DNA of 64,000 nt. Origin: Robertmurraya sp. FSL R5-0851. Lineage in GTDB: Bacteria > Bacillota > Bacilli > Bacillales > Cytobacillaceae. Position numbers and translations under genes: made by a program. Below, one piece after another: positions 33,440-43,123 of the stretch (within the stretch, counting starts at the first letter, position 1; each line of letters begins with the position of its first letter). The notes below the pieces were generated by a model. That model had not been told where the DNA came from. It did not search any database and was given only the letters and a program-made list of their open reading frames with translations. Where the stretch lies: positions 2,275,001 to 2,339,000 of the forward strand of contig NZ_JBBOOE010000001.1 of assembly GCF_038002965.1 (NCBI RefSeq), written 5' to 3'.

Positions 33440-36115
33440 CTAGTTTTTGGATTGATACTGTATTTTTGGTCCATTAATAGCTTCTCTCTGCAGGTATTGA
33501 AAGAGGTCTTTTTTTACTAGTGGGTATGAAACATAAAATCCTTGGATTTCATCCGAGCCTTTGTCAATAATATATTGAAGTTCTTCTTCTGTCTCAATTC
33601 CTTCACAAACAACTTTCATACCCAGATCATGTATTAAATTAATCATTGCTGAGGTAATGGCTGCGTTTTCTTTTGCTTTGGGCACGCCAGTCACGAAAGA
33701 ACGATCAATTTTAATAACATCCATATTCAATTTTTTTAGATAAGTAATCGATGAATTTCCTGTTCCAAAATCGTCAATGGACAATTGAACACCCAAGCTT
33801 TTCAAATTCTTTAGTATATCAAGTATTCTTTGTTCATCACTAATCAAAATACTTTCTGTTAATTCTAGTTCCAATGCTTGTGGAGGAAGTTTGTAACGTT
33901 GTAACATTGTCTTAATGGATTGGTCTATAGTCGATTGATACAATTGTTTTACTGAGACGTTAACGGAGACTCGAATATCTGTATTCCCAATTAAATGGAG
34001 GTGCTTAAGGGTCTGCAAAGATTCATTTAGTACCCATTCACCAATGAGAACAATGTCTCCGGTTTCTTCAGCCAAAGGAATAAATTCGTCTGGGCAAATC
34101 AAACCCAAACTAGGATGTCTCCACCTTAGCAATGGTTCAAAGGTTGATGTTATTCCTGTTTTTACATCTATTCTCGGTTGGTACACAAGAAAAAAATCTC
34201 CATTTGATAAAGATGATTCTATGCTATTTTGAATAAGAAATTTTCGCTCTTCTTGCTCTTGAATGGAATTTTCAAAAACTTTGTAATTGTTCTTTTTCCC
34301 TGTTTTAACAAGGTACATAGCCTTATCGGCTTTATGAAGTAATTCGTTAATATCTTCTCCGTGAGCAGGATAAACACTAATTCCCATACTTGCTGTCGTA
34401 CGAAATAATTTTTCTTCGAGATAAAAACCGGGTTTAAATGCTTCTAAAATTCTTTGAGCTATATCAATGGCAATATCAAACTCGCTGATATTCGGGATAA
34501 TCAGGACAAATTCGTCTCCCCCAACACGGGCCAGTGTATCTTCCTTTCTTATACAGCTTAATATTCTTTTTCCCGCTTCGATGATCATCGCATCACCAAA
34601 TTCATGACCTAAATTGTCATTAATGATTTTTAGTCGATCTAAGTCAATATACAAGATCGCCATCATAAACCCATGGTTTTTAGCTTCTTTCATATGACTA
34701 TGCATAAGTTCTAATAATTTTCTACGGTTTGGTAATCCTGTTAAATGGTCCTTATAGGCCAGTTGCTCAATGGTTTTTAAATGTTCTTTTTGTTTAGTAA
34801 CATCTTTTGCGATGCAAAATACTCCAGTGACGATTGATTTGACGGTGATAGGCATGACCGTGACATCCAGGTCAACCCTACGACCTTCTTTATGAAATGC
34901 TTGAATCTGTATTCGTTGTGGTTTACCTGACAGAACTTGTACAAATAATTGTTCTGCCTCATTTCTAAATTCAGGCGCAATTAAATCAAGAGGGTATTGT
35001 TGACTCATTTCTTCCCTTGAATACCCAAATGTTCGAATGGCCATTTCGTTAACAGTGATGATATTTCCTTCAAGATCTAGTGAGAACACACTATCTAAGT
35101 TGTGATCAAACAAAGATTTATAGCGATTTTCGGTTAGTACTAGTTTATTTTCTTCTACAAGACGATCTGTAATATCTTGCATCGTTCCAATGGTTTGAAT
35201 GGGTCGTCCATTATCATCGAGAAGGCATTGAGAGATTGAATGTAATGTTCTTATACTTCCATCATCTAATATAATACGGTAGATATTCGTAACGTTTTCC
35301 CCTGTCAATTCCTTTTCTCTACTATTGATTAAAATACACCGATCCTCATCATGAACTTTGGACAATAAATATTCAAACGTAGGTTTGATGTTTGGAGACA
35401 ACCCGAAGAGTTTGTACGTCTGGGGACTCCAAGTTAACTTATTGTTCACATTGTCAAATTCCCAGTAGAGAATGCCTGCAATCTTTTGGGCTTGTGATAA
35501 CACTTTTTCACTTTTCTCCAATTCATTCTGGATTTGACGCTTTTCTGTCACGTTTACCGCACTTCCGACAATTACATTTTGCCCATTAAAGGATTGTAAA
35601 GAAGGATAAAGGTCTACGTAAAGCTCCATACCATCCTTTCTTTTGGCTTTCACTTGATATTTACTACTTACCTTCTTTCCATCAAGTCTATCTTTTACAT
35701 TTGTAGATATCATTTCGTGGTATTCCTCAGTCAATAAATCATACCTGGTTATTGGTTTTTCATAGATTTCTTTTCGTGTATAACCGAATAATTCAGCAAA
35801 AGCAGGACTCACGTAAAGAAAAGCATTATCTTTATAGATAAAAGCAGCTATGGTCGAATTTTCTAGTGTTAGTTTGTACTTTTCAATTTCCATCTGGTAA
35901 GTAAAATTCTTTAACTGTTGTTTCTTTACAGACTCTAAAAAGATATAAAACGGAATTGTAAAGATAACCATCAAAAAAAGTTTAACTGACCAAGAAGGAA
36001 TATTAAGAACCTCGTATAGGTAATGAATGATTAAGTGGTCGAAAAAAGTAGTTAGTAACAAAATAAGAACGTATATAAATAAGACTGGGTATGGATATTT
36101 AGCGAACCAACGCAT
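33440..36115 (-). CDS. Membrane PAS-GGDEF-EAL cyclic-di-GMP enzyme
   Basis: This protein makes and/or breaks the second messenger c-di-GMP. Two hydrophobic segments (about residues 8-32 and 42-62) anchor it, followed by three PAS domains (about 80-195, 205-320, 330-450). The cyclase domain is intact with VGGDEF at about 532. The phosphodiesterase domain has FEPLLRW (EPL instead of EAL, about 660), NVSVKQL, DDFGTGNSS and CEGIETEEEL, so the metal and catalytic residues are kept and activity is plausible. Length is 891 aa. AAGGTG precedes the ATG. It is a single gene with no operon partners; the PAS signal is unknown. Confidence 0.93.
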   Translation of the reverse strand: MRWFAKYPYPVLFIYVLILLLTTFFDHLIIHYLYEVLNIPSWSVKLFLMVIFTIPFYIFLESVKKQQLKNFTYQMEIEKYKLTLENSTIAAFIYKDNAFLYVSPAFAELFGYTRKEIYEKPITRYDLLTEEYHEMISTNVKDRLDGKKVSSKYQVKAKRKDGMELYVDLYPSLQSFNGQNVIVGSAVNVTEKRQIQNELEKSEKVLSQAQKIAGILYWEFDNVNNKLTWSPQTYKLFGLSPNIKPTFEYLLSKVHDEDRCILINSREKELTGENVTNIYRIILDDGSIRTLHSISQCLLDDNGRPIQTIGTMQDITDRLVEENKLVLTENRYKSLFDHNLDSVFSLDLEGNIITVNEMAIRTFGYSREEMSQQYPLDLIAPEFRNEAEQLFVQVLSGKPQRIQIQAFHKEGRRVDLDVTVMPITVKSIVTGVFCIAKDVTKQKEHLKTIEQLAYKDHLTGLPNRRKLLELMHSHMKEAKNHGFMMAILYIDLDRLKIINDNLGHEFGDAMIIEAGKRILSCIRKEDTLARVGGDEFVLIIPNISEFDIAIDIAQRILEAFKPGFYLEEKLFRTTASMGISVYPAHGEDINELLHKADKAMYLVKTGKKNNYKVFENSIQEQEERKFLIQNSIESSLSNGDFFLVYQPRIDVKTGITSTFEPLLRWRHPSLGLICPDEFIPLAEETGDIVLIGEWVLNESLQTLKHLHLIGNTDIRVSVNVSVKQLYQSTIDQSIKTMLQRYKLPPQALELELTESILISDEQRILDILKNLKSLGVQLSIDDFGTGNSSITYLKKLNMDVIKIDRSFVTGVPKAKENAAITSAMINLIHDLGMKVVCEGIETEEELQYIIDKGSDEIQGFYVSYPLVKKDLFQYLQREAINGPKIQYQSKN

Positions 36116-36347
36116 GAAAACACCTTCTAAATTAATTTCATTTACTAAAATCTCTTTTGATTGTTATCGTAGGTGTATTTTACTAATAACTAAATAAAAT
36201 TATATTTTATCTTATGTTGGTGAAAAAATACACAACCATTTTTCTTCCTTATTAAAGTTTAATATCCTTGGGTTTAAGGGATCATTTTTTCCATACATTA
36301 TTTAGTAGATACATCTGACATTGATGGAAAGATTGGATAATAAATAT

Positions 36348-36376
36348 GAAAACTAGGGATAATGACCTGGTTTTTT
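36348..36376. terminator. Orphan hairpin of the AAAACTAGGG type
   Basis: AAAACTAGG pairs with CCTGGTTTT (one G-T) and is followed by TTTTTT on the plus strand. No plus-strand gene ends here, so it may be a terminator left from a lost gene. The rest of 36116-36784 contains the catabolic-cluster terminator and some short frames I could not identify. Confidence 0.5.
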
Positions 36377-36602
36377 CTATTTTTTAGCGACTATTCTTTT
36401 TGCAGGAAATAGAGATGGTCAGAAGAGAAATGATACAGAAAATGAATTGGAGCGAATTCCTTAAAATTATAAGTAACTAAATTTCATCATGGTGGAACCT
36501 TCGAGAAATTTTTTTGAAGCTGCATATCAATCCACAAAGTCTAATAGAGTTTAAAACTTCATGAAAATAGAATCACTTTTACAAGTATTTGCTTGTAAAA
36601 CA

Positions 36603-36643
36603 CAAAAAACTCACAAGCATTGAATGAACAACATTTGTGAGTT
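36603..36643 (-). terminator. Terminator of the catabolic cluster
   Basis: AACTCACAA (36608-36616) pairs with TTGTGAGTT (36635-36643) around a loop, and the minus strand continues with a T-run (A-run at 36604-36609). It lies about 140 bp after the last gene of the long minus-strand run. Confidence 0.75.
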
Positions 36644-36784
36644 CCGTCTTCTAAATTAACTAAAATTTCACGAATATTCCCGCCTGGCAGGATTAAGTAT
36701 ATCCCTGTTATATCTATCCTAATCACTAAATATTCCTATTTATAGATTACAGATAATAGTTACACTTTACTGCGCCATCCCTTT

Positions 36785-37987
36785 TCAAATGACACCTTTT
36801 TGATAAAGTTGTATTATTTGTGCGTCGGTAAGCCCTATTTCTTTTAAGATCTGTTCATTATTCTCTCCTAGTTTTGGACCTAACCACTTCACCTGGCCTG
36901 GTGTTTTTGTTAGCTTGGGAACAATTCCTGGAACTTTTATTGTACCTAAATCTGGATGCCTAGCATCTAATATCATCTCTCTCTCTATATATTGAGGATC
37001 TGTCATCATTTCCTCCACACTATAAATTGGGCCTGCTGGAATTCCATTCTTATTTAATATGTCTACACACTCTTGTAAAGGTAGAGTAGAAGACCAACCT
37101 TGGATCATGGAATCAATTAAATCAGCATAAAGTACACGCTTGTCATTTGTAATAAACCTTTCATCGCCAACCAAATCTTCTTTATCTATCACTCTAAGTA
37201 ATCTTTGAAAAACATTATCCCCATTGGCGGCGATAACTACATATGAATCAGCATCCTTTGTTTTATAAATATTTGATGGAACAATTCCTGGAAGGGTTGA
37301 GCCTGTTCGATCCCTTTTAACTCCTGCAAAGTCATAGTCTGGAATCATACTTTCCATCAAACTAAAAATAGATTCGTATAAAGCAACATCAATTTCTTGA
37401 GCTTCTCCCTTATTGACATCACGGTGATAAAGAGCCATTAATATTCCAATGACAGAGTATAATGATGCCACCGAATCTCCTATGCTTATCCCAACCCGTG
37501 TAGGAGGTAATTCAGGGTATCCTGTTAAATATCGTAGTCCTCCCATAGCCTCTCCTATTGCTCCATAACCTGCTCTATCTTTATATGGACCTGTTTGGCC
37601 ATATCCTGAAATGTGACATGTAATTAATTGCGGATTAATTTCCTCTAGTATCTGTTGATCTAATCCCCACTTCGCCAGAGTTCCTGGCCGGAAATTTTCC
37701 ACTAAAATATCACATTCCATTAGTATTTTTTTTATCACCTCATGTCCATCTTCAGTTCGACAATCAATTGCTAGAGACTTTTTGTTTCGAGATTGGATAT
37801 ACCACCATAATGAAGTATCATTATGCATAACCCGCCATTTTCTGATTTGGTCTCCTTGCTTAGGTAATTCAATTTTAATGACATCCGCGCCAAACTCTGC
37901 TAAAATTCTTGTACAGAATGGACCAGCAATCAATGAGCCCATCTCAAGTACTTTAACTCCTTCTAAAGGAAGCTTTTGATTTGCCAT
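36785..37987 (-). CDS. CaiB/BaiF family (class III) CoA-transferase
   Basis: This enzyme moves CoA from a donor such as succinyl-CoA to an organic acid. The N-terminal motif VLEMGSLIAGPFCTRILAEFGADVIKIE and the catalytic-aspartate region around IDCRTEDG and VENFRPGTLAKWGLD are typical. I start at ATG 37987, with AAGGGGGA upstream; the frame to 38008 overlaps the lyase end without a ribosome site. Length is 400 aa. It follows the HMG-CoA-lyase-like gene by 11 bp. In known pathways such a pair acts as succinyl-CoA:citramalate CoA-transferase plus citramalyl-CoA lyase, giving acetyl-CoA and pyruvate; that assignment is inference. Confidence 0.88.
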   Translation of the reverse strand: MANQKLPLEGVKVLEMGSLIAGPFCTRILAEFGADVIKIELPKQGDQIRKWRVMHNDTSLWWYIQSRNKKSLAIDCRTEDGHEVIKKILMECDILVENFRPGTLAKWGLDQQILEEINPQLITCHISGYGQTGPYKDRAGYGAIGEAMGGLRYLTGYPELPPTRVGISIGDSVASLYSVIGILMALYHRDVNKGEAQEIDVALYESIFSLMESMIPDYDFAGVKRDRTGSTLPGIVPSNIYKTKDADSYVVIAANGDNVFQRLLRVIDKEDLVGDERFITNDKRVLYADLIDSMIQGWSSTLPLQECVDILNKNGIPAGPIYSVEEMMTDPQYIEREMILDARHPDLGTIKVPGIVPKLTKTPGQVKWLGPKLGENNEQILKEIGLTDAQIIQLYQKGVI

Positions 37988-37998
37988 ACAATCCCCCT

Positions 37999-38901
37999 TT
38001 ACAGACATTTTGATTTATTCACTTTCCAAATCTGACTATTCAATTGTTTATGAATAAAACCCTCTAGTGTATGAGATGTATTCAGTAGCTTCCTTTTATC
38101 AATACCTGTATTGATTTTCATCTCCTCAAGTAAATCTACTACATCCTCTGTTGATATATTTCCAGTTGCTCCAGGTGCATATGGACATCCACCTAATCCT
38201 CCTATACTACTATCGAAGGAAAATACACCAGCTTGAATTCCAGCCAAAACATTGGCTAATCCTCGACCATAGGTATCATGAAAGTGTAGCTCAAACTCTA
38301 GTTGTTTGAATTCATTCGTTAATTTTGTCATCCATTGATACACTTGAGACGGGTTTGCAACACCAATCGTATCGCATAACCCGACCCTTTTGAATCCAAT
38401 CTTAGCTAGACTCTCAACAATTCCTGCTATACGACCGAATTCGGTCTGACCCTCAAATGGGCATCCAAAAACGGTTGAGACTGAAGCTCTATATAATCTA
38501 TTATCTTTTTGGCAATGCTCTACCAATGAGGAAAGTTCTTTTATAGAATCCTTCGTGCTACGGTTCAAATTCTTTTTACTATGTGAATCAGTTGCTGAAA
38601 GGACAAATGTAATCCCATGTATCCCGATTTTTATTGCCCTTTCATATCCTTTTTCATTTGGCACGAGTGCGAAAAATGTTGCAGATTGTTCCCGAATCCC
38701 ATCGATAACCTCTTCTGCATCCGCAAGATTAGGAATTGCACGCGGATGTACGAAGGATGTAGCTTCAATTTCTTTAAATCCACACTCTACTAACTGCTTA
38801 ATAAGCTCGATTTTATTTTTCGTTTCAAGAAAAGTAGCTTCATTTTGTAAACCATCCCTTGGTCCAATTTCAATAATCTTTATATTTTCAGGTAGTTTCA
38901 T
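37999..38901 (-). CDS. HMG-CoA lyase-like enzyme, possible citramalyl-CoA lyase
   Basis: This TIM-barrel lyase of the HMGL family cleaves a 3-hydroxyacyl-CoA by retro-aldol reaction. The metal/active-site start EIGPRDGLQNE, the conserved HFHDTYGRG segment and the cysteine loop SSIGGLGGCPYAPGATGN are all present. Length (300 aa) is standard. HMG-CoA lyase, for leucine breakdown, and R-citramalyl-CoA lyase share this fold; the tight link to a CaiB-type transferase favours the latter, as in Chloroflexus. It lies downstream of malic enzyme in the aromatic-catabolism cluster. Confidence 0.88.
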   Translation of the reverse strand: MKLPENIKIIEIGPRDGLQNEATFLETKNKIELIKQLVECGFKEIEATSFVHPRAIPNLADAEEVIDGIREQSATFFALVPNEKGYERAIKIGIHGITFVLSATDSHSKKNLNRSTKDSIKELSSLVEHCQKDNRLYRASVSTVFGCPFEGQTEFGRIAGIVESLAKIGFKRVGLCDTIGVANPSQVYQWMTKLTNEFKQLEFELHFHDTYGRGLANVLAGIQAGVFSFDSSIGGLGGCPYAPGATGNISTEDVVDLLEEMKINTGIDKRKLLNTSHTLEGFIHKQLNSQIWKVNKSKCL

Positions 38902-38958
38902 CTTTTATTTCCCGCTCCCCCCCTAAATTTGTACCAATTCACTGAATGGATACAATGT

Positions 38959-40395
38959 TTACTTAGACAAGCGACTATCAATTATTAAAGGATCCTTTCT
39001 CGCCACTTCCGTTTTGTATGCTGCTTTTATTACAGCTTCTCTCACTCTTTCCACAACCTTTTTATTAAACACACTTGGGATAATATAGGATTCATTTAGT
39101 TCATCATCTGTTACAACACTTGCAATCGCCTGTGCTGCAGCGATTTTCATTTCTTCATTAATGATGCGTGCACGGCAGTCAAGTGCTCCTCTAAAAATTC
39201 CAGGGAAACAAAGCACATTATTAATTTGATTAGGATAATCAGAACGTCCTGTTGCCATCACTCTTACATACGGCTCTGCTAATTCTGGATCAATTTCTGG
39301 ATCTGGATTAGCCATCGCAAACACAATTGGGTCACGCGCCATTTTCTTTAAATGCTCAACAGTCAATAGCCCTGGTGCAGAAACACCGATAAATACATCA
39401 GCCCCTTCAATAACATCGGATAGGCTTCCTGTTTCATTGTCAGGGTTTGTAAGCTTCGCAAATTCTGTCCAGCTCGGGTTACGATATTTTTCTCTCCGAT
39501 GGATCGCTCCATTGATATCGACACCAATGATATTTTTCACTCCTGCGCCTAGCAGGATTTTGGCACATGCTGTTCCTGCCGCACCAATCCCAGTCAAAAC
39601 TACCTTAATCTCACTTAGCTTTTTCTCTGTAAGCTTCAAGGCATTAATAAGTCCTGCTAGAATCACGACAGCGGTTCCATGCTGGTCATCATGAAAAACA
39701 GGAATATCAAGCTCTTCCTTTAGTCTTTTTTCAATCTCAAAGCATCTAGGTGAAGAGATGTCTTCTAAATTAATGCCACCAAACGCTGGTGCAATTGATT
39801 TTACAATTTGAATAATTTCTTCGGTATCCTTTGTATCTAGGCAAATCGGAAAGGCATCAACCTCACCCATTTGCTTAAATAGCATTGCTTTTCCTTCCAT
39901 TACTGGCATTGCAGCTAAGGGACCAATATCTCCTAGTCCAAGGACAGCTGTTCCATCTGAAACGACTGCAACTGTATTTCTTTTAATGGTAAGCGAAAAA
40001 GCCTTACTTGGTTCTTCTGAAATAGCTGTACAAACCTTCGCAACACCAGGTGTATATACTCGTGATAGGTCATCACGGTTCTTAATAGGGTTCTTTGATT
40101 GCACTTCAATTTTCCCACCAATATGAAGAAGGAAGGTTCGGTCTGATACAGAAACAACATGAACACCCTCTAAATCTTTCATTTTTTCTGTCATTAGATG
40201 TGAATGCTTTTGGTCATTTACATTAATTGTAATGTCTCGAATTGTATGCGTTTTACTTGAAGAGATAACATCAATCCCAACTATATCGCCACCCATCTCA
40301 CCTATTTCCTTCGCAATATCACTAAATGTAATTAGCATTTTATCAATCTGGATCCTAATTACAATATTCATATTAGAATTATTTACTGTTGACAT
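38959..40395 (-). CDS. Malic enzyme with N-terminal ACT domain
   Basis: Malic enzyme decarboxylates malate to pyruvate with NAD(P). The first ~85 residues form an ACT domain (IVIRIQIDKMLITFSDIAKE, DITINV), an amino-acid-type regulatory module. The catalytic part starts YTPGVAKVCTAI and carries the nucleotide-binding loop LTGIGAAGTACAKI and HDDQHGTA. Length (478 aa) reflects the added ACT domain. GGGAG precedes the ATG. In this cluster it would feed malate, from fumarate or from a maleate-type intermediate, into pyruvate. The ACT ligand is unknown. Confidence 0.93.
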   Translation of the reverse strand: MSTVNNSNMNIVIRIQIDKMLITFSDIAKEIGEMGGDIVGIDVISSSKTHTIRDITINVNDQKHSHLMTEKMKDLEGVHVVSVSDRTFLLHIGGKIEVQSKNPIKNRDDLSRVYTPGVAKVCTAISEEPSKAFSLTIKRNTVAVVSDGTAVLGLGDIGPLAAMPVMEGKAMLFKQMGEVDAFPICLDTKDTEEIIQIVKSIAPAFGGINLEDISSPRCFEIEKRLKEELDIPVFHDDQHGTAVVILAGLINALKLTEKKLSEIKVVLTGIGAAGTACAKILLGAGVKNIIGVDINGAIHRREKYRNPSWTEFAKLTNPDNETGSLSDVIEGADVFIGVSAPGLLTVEHLKKMARDPIVFAMANPDPEIDPELAEPYVRVMATGRSDYPNQINNVLCFPGIFRGALDCRARIINEEMKIAAAQAIASVVTDDELNESYIIPSVFNKKVVERVREAVIKAAYKTEVARKDPLIIDSRLSK

Positions 40396-40550
40396 AAATT
40401 TCTCCCTTACTCTGAAAAAGCTTTACTACACCACATAAATTTGTAGGTTTTTCCGTTTTTTATTCATTGTGCACATAAATTGGCTAAAGGACAGAAGGCT
40501 AATAATGATCATGCATAAAAGATACATGAAGGTATGGAAACCAGCCTAAA

Positions 40551-41801
40551 TCATAAGGTGATCATCTTCTTGTCATTAACCCTCAAAACTAGGAATGAGC
40601 ATACTATTAATATCACGGTACAAATCCATAGGGTAGATAAGTAACTATTGGATTGGCTAAATAAATACCCGGGAATTAATGCTCCAACAGCTGCCCCTAA
40701 TTGATGAAATAACCCAATAACCCCAACTGAAGCACCCATATTATTTACGCCAAAAATGTTCGTACAAAGCATTGTAAATGGTGTAATAGTAGAAATATCT
40801 GTTAAACCATAAAGCAAGGCAAATATTAATAACCAAATTGGTTCATTTAATATAATTAAAACCAAAAGTGCGGTTATTCGAATGCCAAATAAGATGATTA
40901 GCAATCGTTTATTACTAAATATATCGGTCACATATCCGATGGCAATTGTCCCGAGAATATTAAATAATCCATATAGGAGCATTGCATTGGCAATAAATGA
41001 GCGTGAATACTCTCTACTCTCTCCAAAAGGTACTAGATGAGAGTGAATCAATCCTATATCTGTAAATCCGCAAATAAAATTGGCGAGAATAAGCATCCAT
41101 GTGACGGGATAGCGAAAAATAGCGAAAACAGCTGGCTTTAGACTTTTATCTATTTTTTCATCTACCGTCCCTTTACTCAGAAACTTCCCTTCCAAATTTG
41201 GCTGGTCTTTAAAAAACAATAAATATAGTGGGAGTAGGACACATGCATATATACCTCCGTATAATACAAATAAAAGCTTCCAGCCAATTTTATCGATAAG
41301 AACGATATTTAACGGGGTATAAATCATTGGACCAGCAGCCATACCGACTACTACTATACTAATCATTAACCCCTTCTTCTCCTTAAACCATTTGACAATA
41401 GCCACTGAGACAGTAATGTATGAAGCAAGCCCAAATCCTATCGAACCTATGAATCCGTATAAAATGATCATATGCCACAGTTCCGTTACATAGTAGGAAC
41501 CCAATAAACAAATACTCAAAAATACCATGCTATAGGATAAAACCTTTCTAGGACCAATCCTATCTACTAATCTTCCTGCAAGCATCATGCTAAATCCATA
41601 TATAAATAGACTAATAAATGAAACAACACTTACCATAAAACGATTTACGGAGAAAGTCTGTTCCCACGGTGTCGTGTAGGTACCAAATGACCCTCGGATT
41701 CCCATCGCTGCAAATAATGCAAGAAAAGATAAAGCAACAATAATATAGCCATAATTGAATTTACCCTGTTTTTTTGGATAAATAACCGTAGTCTTTTCCA
41801 T
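40551..41801 (-). CDS. MFS transporter, OFA/monocarboxylate-like
   Basis: This is a 12-helix major-facilitator transporter. The first loop shows GRLVDRIGPRKVL, the MFS signature between helices 2 and 3. Helices 1-6 and 7-12 are separated by a charged loop near residue 200. Length is 416 aa. The layout is typical of oxalate/formate-antiporter-like or monocarboxylate permeases, so it likely carries a carboxylate related to the pathway. It begins 9 bp after BenE, with a ribosome site at the BenE stop. Which acid it moves is unknown. Confidence 0.82.
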   Translation of the reverse strand: MEKTTVIYPKKQGKFNYGYIIVALSFLALFAAMGIRGSFGTYTTPWEQTFSVNRFMVSVVSFISLFIYGFSMMLAGRLVDRIGPRKVLSYSMVFLSICLLGSYYVTELWHMIILYGFIGSIGFGLASYITVSVAIVKWFKEKKGLMISIVVVGMAAGPMIYTPLNIVLIDKIGWKLLFVLYGGIYACVLLPLYLLFFKDQPNLEGKFLSKGTVDEKIDKSLKPAVFAIFRYPVTWMLILANFICGFTDIGLIHSHLVPFGESREYSRSFIANAMLLYGLFNILGTIAIGYVTDIFSNKRLLIILFGIRITALLVLIILNEPIWLLIFALLYGLTDISTITPFTMLCTNIFGVNNMGASVGVIGLFHQLGAAVGALIPGYLFSQSNSYLSTLWICTVILIVCSFLVLRVNDKKMITL

Positions 41802-41810
41802 TTGTGTCTA

Positions 41811-43037
41811 TTATCCCTCCTTTACCTGTAGTTCTTGCTTCCTTTCTATGAAATTAGCAATTAGCGCTCCTCCTGCCAAAGCCCAGACAGGAGAACTGAT
41901 ATAGAAAATGGTTATATTCGATAAAGCTATTACAAAGGTAAAGGTGACACTCAACACCATTTTCGGTTGGGAGAAGCTAAGGTTTAAGCTCGTTCCTAAA
42001 ACACCAAACAAAGCCAATCCAGCTAGAAGTGATACAAAATCTTTTGGTAAAGATTGAATAAACGGAACAATTAGCCAAGCAAATATTCCAAAACACATAA
42101 GTAACACCCCTGATAGAACGGCTCCGACATATCTTTTTTCTCTTGGACCTGAGTCTTTGCCACTACAAATAGCTGACATCATACCGGCAACATTAGCCGA
42201 CTGACCACCAAAGAAATTTGTGATTAGTGAAAAGATACCGCTTACCGTGATAATTCGATTAATCGGCGGGTGGTAATTGTTTTGTCCTAATGCTCCAATA
42301 CCAGGAGCTGCATCATTACTTAATATTAATAACGAAAGTGGAACAGAAATAGCTAATATACTTAACCAACTGAATTCAGGTAGTTGTATCGTTGGTATGA
42401 CAAACGGCATACTAGCTCCTGCACTTCCAATACCATTTGTTACTAATAGCATGATAAACGCAGCAAACACAGCTGCAATAACAGGTGGTATTCTCCATTT
42501 CCATTTAGAAAAAAGAAGGAAAACTAGTAATGCCACTCCCCCAATTAGCGGAAGGTTTTGTACAGACACAATCAATCTCACAACATAACTCGTTATAATC
42601 CCCGCCATCATTGCCGAGATTATTTCTTTTGGAACATATTTCATAAGTTTAGAAAATAAGCCCAGTAGTCCGACTAAAAGGATAATTAAACTAGAAATAA
42701 GGTAGCTTCCAACAAGTTGCTGATAAGAGAATTGTCCTGTCATTGTTGCTAAAAAGGCAACTCCTGTAATAGAGTGTGCACCCACAATTGGCATCCTGTA
42801 GTAAATGGGTAAAATAATACTAAATAATCCACCGAAAAAATAGACAGAGAACATCCAAAGTATGGTTTGCTCATTTGAAAAGTTCCCGTTTGCGGCTGCT
42901 TGCAAGATTATGACAGGAGGACCTGTTGCTGCCAGTAAGCCAGAAACAATTCCTGATGATAGGTTGTTTGAATTAATCATTTTGGATAGCTTACCTTTCG
43001 TAGATACATGTAACGGTTTGAGCTCTGTATTTCTCAA
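41811..43037 (-). CDS. benE: BenE family benzoate-type transporter
   Basis: BenE proteins import benzoate and related aromatic acids with protons. About 10-12 membrane segments are visible, with the family's AATGPPVIILQAAANG and MPIVGAHSITGVAF stretches in the first third and NDAAPGIGALGQNNYHPPIN near the middle. Length is 408 aa. The start is TTG 43037, supported by AGGAGG 7 nt upstream. It lies between the Liv-type ABC genes and the MFS gene, behind a hairpin at 43076-43103. Its presence argues that the substrate or an intermediate is an aromatic acid. Confidence 0.88.
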   Translation of the reverse strand: MRNTELKPLHVSTKGKLSKMINSNNLSSGIVSGLLAATGPPVIILQAAANGNFSNEQTILWMFSVYFFGGLFSIILPIYYRMPIVGAHSITGVAFLATMTGQFSYQQLVGSYLISSLIILLVGLLGLFSKLMKYVPKEIISAMMAGIITSYVVRLIVSVQNLPLIGGVALLVFLLFSKWKWRIPPVIAAVFAAFIMLLVTNGIGSAGASMPFVIPTIQLPEFSWLSILAISVPLSLLILSNDAAPGIGALGQNNYHPPINRIITVSGIFSLITNFFGGQSANVAGMMSAICSGKDSGPREKRYVGAVLSGVLLMCFGIFAWLIVPFIQSLPKDFVSLLAGLALFGVLGTSLNLSFSQPKMVLSVTFTFVIALSNITIFYISSPVWALAGGALIANFIERKQELQVKEG

Positions 43038-43075
43038 CTTTATTCCTCCTTAAACAACCAACATTCAACAATAGG

Positions 43076-43103
43076 AAAAAGAGGCAACTTTCGCCCCTTT
43101 TTT
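43076..43103 (-). terminator. Weak internal terminator after the Liv binding-protein gene
   Basis: AAAGAGGC (43078-43085) pairs with GCCCCTTT (43093-43100) with one G-T, and the minus strand continues with TTTTT. It probably reduces read-through from the transport genes into benE. Confidence 0.5.
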
Positions 43104-43123
43104 AACCATCATTATTTATTAAA

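Noticed and set aside
36385..36480. Short plus-strand frames, one ending in VRREMIQKMNWSEFLKIISN, resembling at first sight a small Spo0E-type protein
   Set aside because: The key Spo0E pattern is missing and there is no start with a ribosome site.
36785..38901. Leucine or HMG-CoA degradation genes
   Set aside because: No methylcrotonyl-CoA carboxylase or acyl-CoA dehydrogenase is nearby; the link with a CaiB transferase and the aromatic cluster suits citramalyl-CoA better, although it is not excluded.
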